Positions 60,695 to 64,000 of a stretch of DNA of 64,000 nucleotides are shown piece by piece (position 1 is the stretch's first letter; each line of letters starts with the position of its first letter). The notes under the pieces are model-generated. The model was not told the origin of the DNA. It saw only the letters and a program-made list of their open reading frames with translations, and did no database searches. Position numbers and translations under genes: made by a program. The stretch spans positions 175,312 to 239,311 of the forward strand of contig NZ_CKYA01000002.1 in NCBI RefSeq assembly GCF_001113365.1, in the 5' to 3' direction. Origin of the DNA: Streptococcus pneumoniae (GTDB lineage: Bacteria; Bacillota; Bacilli; Lactobacillales; Streptococcaceae).

Positions 60695-62749
60695 GTGGAA
60701 TTACTGATTTACCTCATCCTGTTTTTACTGGTCTTGATTGTCTCAAGTACAACCAATAAGCTCCTGCCCTTTTTGCCTCTCCCTTTGGTGCAGATTCTTT
60801 TGGGAATTGTGATTGGTCTATTTTTACCCAATACCGATTTTCATCTCAATACAGAGTTGTTTTTGGCCCTGGTTATCGGGCCCTTGCTTTTCCGAGAGTC
60901 CGAAGAAGCGGATATTACAGCTATTTTAAAACACTGGCGAATTATTATCTATCTCATATTTCCAGTGATTTTTATCTCGACCCTGAGTTTGGGTGGTTTG
61001 GCCCACCTTCTTTGGTTCAGTCTTCCCTTGGCAGCTTGCTTGGCTGTTGGGGCGGCCCTTGGGCCTACGGACTTGGTGGCTTTTGCCTCTCTTTCGGAGC
61101 GTTTTAGCTTTCCAAAGCGTGTGTCCAATATCCTTAAGGGTGAAGGACTCTTGAATGATGCTTCTGGCTTGGTTGCCTTTCAGGTAGCTTTGACAGCTTG
61201 GACAACTGGAGCCTTTTCCCTTGGGCAAGCGAGTAGTTCGCTCATCTTTTCAATCCTAGGCGGTTTTTTGATTGGCTTTTTAACATCCATGACCAACCGT
61301 TTCCTCCATAGCTTCTTGCTAAGTGTGAGAGCAACAGATATTGCTAGTGAGCTCCTTCTGGAATTGAGTTTGCCTCTGGTAACCTTCTTCCTGGCAGAAG
61401 AAGTCCACGTTTCAGGGATTATTGCCGTTGTGGTCGCTGGGATTTTAAAGGCAAGCCGTTTTAAGAAAATTACGCTCCTCGAAGCCCAAGTGGATACGGT
61501 GACCGAGACGGTCTGGCACACAGTCAACTTTATGCTCAACGGTTCTGTCTTTGTGATTTTAGGGATGGAGCTGGAAATGATAGCAGAACCTATCTTGACC
61601 AATCCAACCTATAATCCCTTACTTTTATTGCTATCTCTTGTCGCCCTGACCTTTGTCCTTTTTGCAATTCGTTTTATTATGATCTATGGCTACTATGCCT
61701 ATAGGACTAGACGTCTCAAGAAAAAGCTAAATAAGTATATGAAGGACATGCTTCTCTTGACTTTCTCAGGTGTTAAGGGAACCGTGTCGATTGCTACGAT
61801 TCTTCTGATACCAAGTAATCTAGAGCAGGAGTATCCTCTCTTACTTTTCCTTGTCGCAGGTGTGACGCTTGTCAGCTTTTTAACAGGCCTCGTGGTCTTG
61901 CCTCATCTTTCTGATGAAGAGGAGGAAAGCAAGGATTATCTCATGCATATCGCTATTTTGAATGAAGTAACGCTAGAGTTGGAAAAAGAGTTGGAAGGCA
62001 CTAGAAATAAACTTCCCCTCTATGCGGCTATTGACAATTACCATGGACGTATTGAAAATCTCATTTTAAGCCAAGAAAACCAGGATGATCAAGAAGACTG
62101 GGCTGCTTTGAAACTCTTGATTCTTAGTATTGAAAGTGATGGATTGGAACAGGCCTATGAAGAGGGGAACATTAGCAATCGTGCTTACCGAGTTTACCAA
62201 CGTTATCTGAAAAATATAGAACGAGGAATCAATCGTAAGTTTGCGTCACGATTGACCTATTATTTCCTTGTTTCTTTGCGGATTTTACGTTTTCTCCTTC
62301 ATGAAGTTTTTACTCTCGGAAAGACCTTCCGTAGCTGGAAGGACAAGGAGCAAAGCCGTCTCCGTGCTCTTGATTATGACCAAATTGCAGAGCTCTATCT
62401 TGCCAATACAGAGATGATTATTGAAAGTTTGGAAAACCTGAAGGGAGTCTATAGACGCTCTTTGATTAGTTTTATGCAGGAGTCTCGTCTTCGAGAAACA
62501 GCTATTATCAGCAGTGGTGCCTTTGTCGAACGGGTTATCAATCGTGTTAAGCCCAACAATATCGATGAAATGCTGAGGGGCTATTATTTGGAGCGCAAGT
62601 TGATTTTTGAATATGAAGAGAAACGATTGATTACGACCAAGTATGCCAAGAAATTACGACAAAATGTCAATAACTTAGAGAACTATTCTCTGAAGGAAGC
62701 CGCCAATACCCTGCCTTATGATATGGTGGAATTGGTAAGAAGAAATTAG
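60695..62749 (+). CDS. Sodium/proton antiporter, CPA1 family
   Basis: 684 residues from a GTG start (ribosome site taaggaggtc). The N-terminal 410 residues contain 11-13 membrane helices with GPTDLVAFASLSERF and GEGLLNDASGLVAFQVAL, the conserved Asp-containing ion-binding segments of NhaP/CPA1 exchangers. A long cytosolic tail of about 270 residues follows, charged and helical, probably regulatory. It should exchange Na+ (or K+) for H+. A BOX element follows directly after the stop. Confidence 0.9.
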   Translation: MELLIYLILFLLVLIVSSTTNKLLPFLPLPLVQILLGIVIGLFLPNTDFHLNTELFLALVIGPLLFRESEEADITAILKHWRIIIYLIFPVIFISTLSLGGLAHLLWFSLPLAACLAVGAALGPTDLVAFASLSERFSFPKRVSNILKGEGLLNDASGLVAFQVALTAWTTGAFSLGQASSSLIFSILGGFLIGFLTSMTNRFLHSFLLSVRATDIASELLLELSLPLVTFFLAEEVHVSGIIAVVVAGILKASRFKKITLLEAQVDTVTETVWHTVNFMLNGSVFVILGMELEMIAEPILTNPTYNPLLLLLSLVALTFVLFAIRFIMIYGYYAYRTRRLKKKLNKYMKDMLLLTFSGVKGTVSIATILLIPSNLEQEYPLLLFLVAGVTLVSFLTGLVVLPHLSDEEEESKDYLMHIAILNEVTLELEKELEGTRNKLPLYAAIDNYHGRIENLILSQENQDDQEDWAALKLLILSIESDGLEQAYEEGNISNRAYRVYQRYLKNIERGINRKFASRLTYYFLVSLRILRFLLHEVFTLGKTFRSWKDKEQSRLRALDYDQIAELYLANTEMIIESLENLKGVYRRSLISFMQESRLRETAIISSGAFVERVINRVKPNNIDEMLRGYYLERKLIFEYEEKRLITTKYAKKLRQNVNNLENYSLKEAANTLPYDMVELVRRN

Positions 62750-62752
62750 TTA

Positions 62753-62902
62753 ATACTCTTCGAAAATCTCTTCAAACCACGTCAGCGTCGCCTTGGATTA
62801 TATATGTGACTGACTTCGTCAGTTTCATCTACAACCTCAAAGCAGGGCTTTGAGCAACCTGCGGCTAGCTTCCTAGTTTGCTATTTGATTTTCATTGAGT
62901 AT
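62753..62902 (-). repeat. BOX element, reverse orientation
   Basis: It runs from atactcttcgaaaatctctt to ttgattttcattgagtat. It has an altered boxC (tcgccttggattatatatgtg) and one boxB. It fills the gap between the antiporter and the YihY gene. Confidence 0.9.
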
Positions 62903-62927
62903 AAGATTATAAGTGAAGGAGTGTGAC

Positions 62928-63788
62928 ATGAAAAAGTGGTGGAAAGAGCTGATAGATAAGCCTCTATTAAAAGCCTTTTTGCATTATTATCAAGCATCAG
63001 ATAGTGAGTTGACCAGTGTTGCAGTAGCCTACTATTGGTTGATTTCGATTTTTCCACTTCTTTTGGTGGTGGTCAATATCCTGCCTTATTTTCAGATTCC
63101 TGTGGGAGAATTTCTGGGCTTTGTGAAAGACGTCCTGCCCCCAAGCCTCTATGAAGGTGTGGAAAAAATAGCCAGAGAAGTCTTGACGCAACCTTCAACA
63201 GGTTTATTGAGTTTTTCTGTCTTGTCGGCGTTATGGAGTTTTTCAAAATCTATGAATTTCTTGCAAAAAGCTTTTAACAAGGCTTATGGCGTCGAAAAGA
63301 GTCGTGGACTTATTTCCCATCAGATGGTGAGTCTCCTAGTCAGTTTTGGTTTGCAGCTCCTCTTTGCTTTTGCCTTGTTTTTGAGCTTATTTGGGCAGAT
63401 GATTTTGGATTTACTTGCTCATTATTGGACAAAAGATGGCATTATCTATCAGGCTTTACAAGGTTTGGCAGGTCCTCTGACTTACGCTCTCCTCTTTGCT
63501 ATCTTGGTCATGCTTTATTATTTTCTTCCCAATCTATCTAACAGGAAAATTAGCTATACCCTACCAGGCAGTGCCTTTGTTCTCTTAGTGATTTTAGGCT
63601 TACTAACTCTGTTCTCTAGTTATCTCAATTACTATGTCCATCATTTAGTGGACGTCCGAATTTTAGGTTCTGTTCTTCTTGTTATTATGATGTTTTGGTT
63701 TATCTTGATTGCTAAAATTGTTATCCTAGGCGCGGTGATCAATGCCAGTGTTCAGAGTTTGAAAGATCCGGCCTTTAAAAAAGACTAA
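62928..63788 (+). CDS. YihY/BrkB family membrane protein
   Basis: 286 residues from the ATG at 62928 (ribosome site gaaggagtgtg); an in-frame GTG at 62913 contains that site and is rejected. Six predicted helices, with the typical N-terminal VAVAYYWLISIFPLLLVVVNI, GLLSFSVLSALWSFSKSM and a C-terminal conserved segment FWFILIAKIVILGAVINA. The family was once called RNase BN in error; it is a transporter-like fold of unknown substrate. Confidence 0.9.
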   Translation: MKKWWKELIDKPLLKAFLHYYQASDSELTSVAVAYYWLISIFPLLLVVVNILPYFQIPVGEFLGFVKDVLPPSLYEGVEKIAREVLTQPSTGLLSFSVLSALWSFSKSMNFLQKAFNKAYGVEKSRGLISHQMVSLLVSFGLQLLFAFALFLSLFGQMILDLLAHYWTKDGIIYQALQGLAGPLTYALLFAILVMLYYFLPNLSNRKISYTLPGSAFVLLVILGLLTLFSSYLNYYVHHLVDVRILGSVLLVIMMFWFILIAKIVILGAVINASVQSLKDPAFKKD

Positions 63789-63803
63789 CTATTCATTCAT
63801 TAC

Positions 63804-63853
63804 AAAAGCGCATAGTATCAAGGTTCTATAAAGCCTTGATACTATGCGCTTTT
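63804..63853. terminator. Terminator after the YihY gene
   Basis: A perfect 20-bp stem (63804-63823 with 63834-63853, core GCGCATAGTATCAAGG) flanked by A and T runs. It can act in both directions and shares its core with the terminator at 46731. Confidence 0.9.
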
Positions 63854-63960
63854 GTGCTTTGACAGTTTTTTGTATAGTTTTTGTACAAGATTTCTAAGTC
63901 ATCTGATTAAATTCCTATTTTTCCCTATCATTGTCCCTGTTTTTTCGAAAATGGAAGGAG

Positions 63961-64000
63961 TATAATAAATCTATCAATAAAATGATAGGAGGAACTTTAT
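63961..64000 (+). promoter_or_regulatory. -10 box and ribosome site of a gene beyond the window
   Basis: TATAAT (63961-63966) and AGGAGG (63987-63992). The final two bases (at) fit a start codon beginning at 63999. CTATCA (63971-63976) can pair with TGATAG (63983-63988), which overlaps the ribosome site. The rest of 63854-63960 shows nothing clear. Confidence 0.45.

Overview
The window is a low-GC Firmicute chromosome segment from a mitis-group Streptococcus (S. mitis / S. oralis / S. pseudopneumoniae / S. pneumoniae cluster). The evidence is the gene content and order vex1-vex2-vex3, vncR-vncS, fba, a glutamine-type ABC operon, recJ, RNase J2, estA, murM-murN, uvrC, pepV, brnQ, pepA, ldcB, rplK-rplA and prtA. 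As I remember it, this follows the corresponding part of the pneumococcal chromosome. BOX elements and 107-bp RUP elements, both typical of these species, are also present. Large surface-protein genes that I do not remember at these positions in pneumococcus argue for a commensal mitis-group strain.
Layout. 1-2733: 3' part of a repetitive surface protein with an odd C-terminal anchor. 2881-6584: the Vex ABC transporter, interrupted by a BOX element and by a folded 140-bp intergenic element. 6722-10661: a 1190-residue LysM surface protein that sits exactly between the two halves of what is the pep27 reading frame in pneumococcus. 10710-12691: VncR/VncS. 12832-14763: fructose-bisphosphate aldolase and an alpha/beta hydrolase, each followed by a nearly identical terminator. 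15165-19421 (minus strand): the SpNOX-type flavocytochrome and a four-gene polar amino-acid ABC operon. 19598-30580: housekeeping and cell-wall genes (recJ, rnjB, estA, murMN, a metzincin-type protease, uvrC, a phosphoesterase). 30754-37764: nitroreductase, pepV, a frameshifted uracil-DNA glycosylase-family gene, a BOX element, rhodanese, brnQ, pepA, HIT protein and the LdcB carboxypeptidase. 37887-39209: ribosomal proteins L11 and L1 with structured leaders. 39741-46628: a 2295-residue YSIRK/LPXTG fibril protein with CshA-type and MucBP-like repeats. 46730-47380: a graveyard (RUP element, unidentified coding fragment, N-terminally truncated RelE/ParE-like toxin). 47598-50197: an ABC-2 type exporter. 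50299-50352: a 3'-truncated tRNA-Thr. 50786-57460: the PrtA subtilisin-like surface protease. 57947-63788: small membrane proteins, a YtqA/YtqB pair, a sodium/proton antiporter and a YihY/BrkB protein.
Functional themes are the cell envelope (branched stem peptides by MurMN, stem-peptide trimming by LdcB, four large surface proteins), sensing (VncRS) and nutrient uptake (glutamine-type ABC, BrnQ, PepV, PepA). The most interesting signals are: the reciprocal fit between the LysM gene and pep27; a nonsense codon at a repeat boundary of that protein followed by a decayed linker; four genes whose -10 box lies 6-7 nt before the start codon and which are probably leaderless; a folded element between vex2 and vex3; a truncated tRNA; and unusual anchors on two surface proteins (LPYGT plus a cytoplasmic tail, and SPKTG in PrtA). 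Comparisons with other genomes are from memory, since no search was possible.
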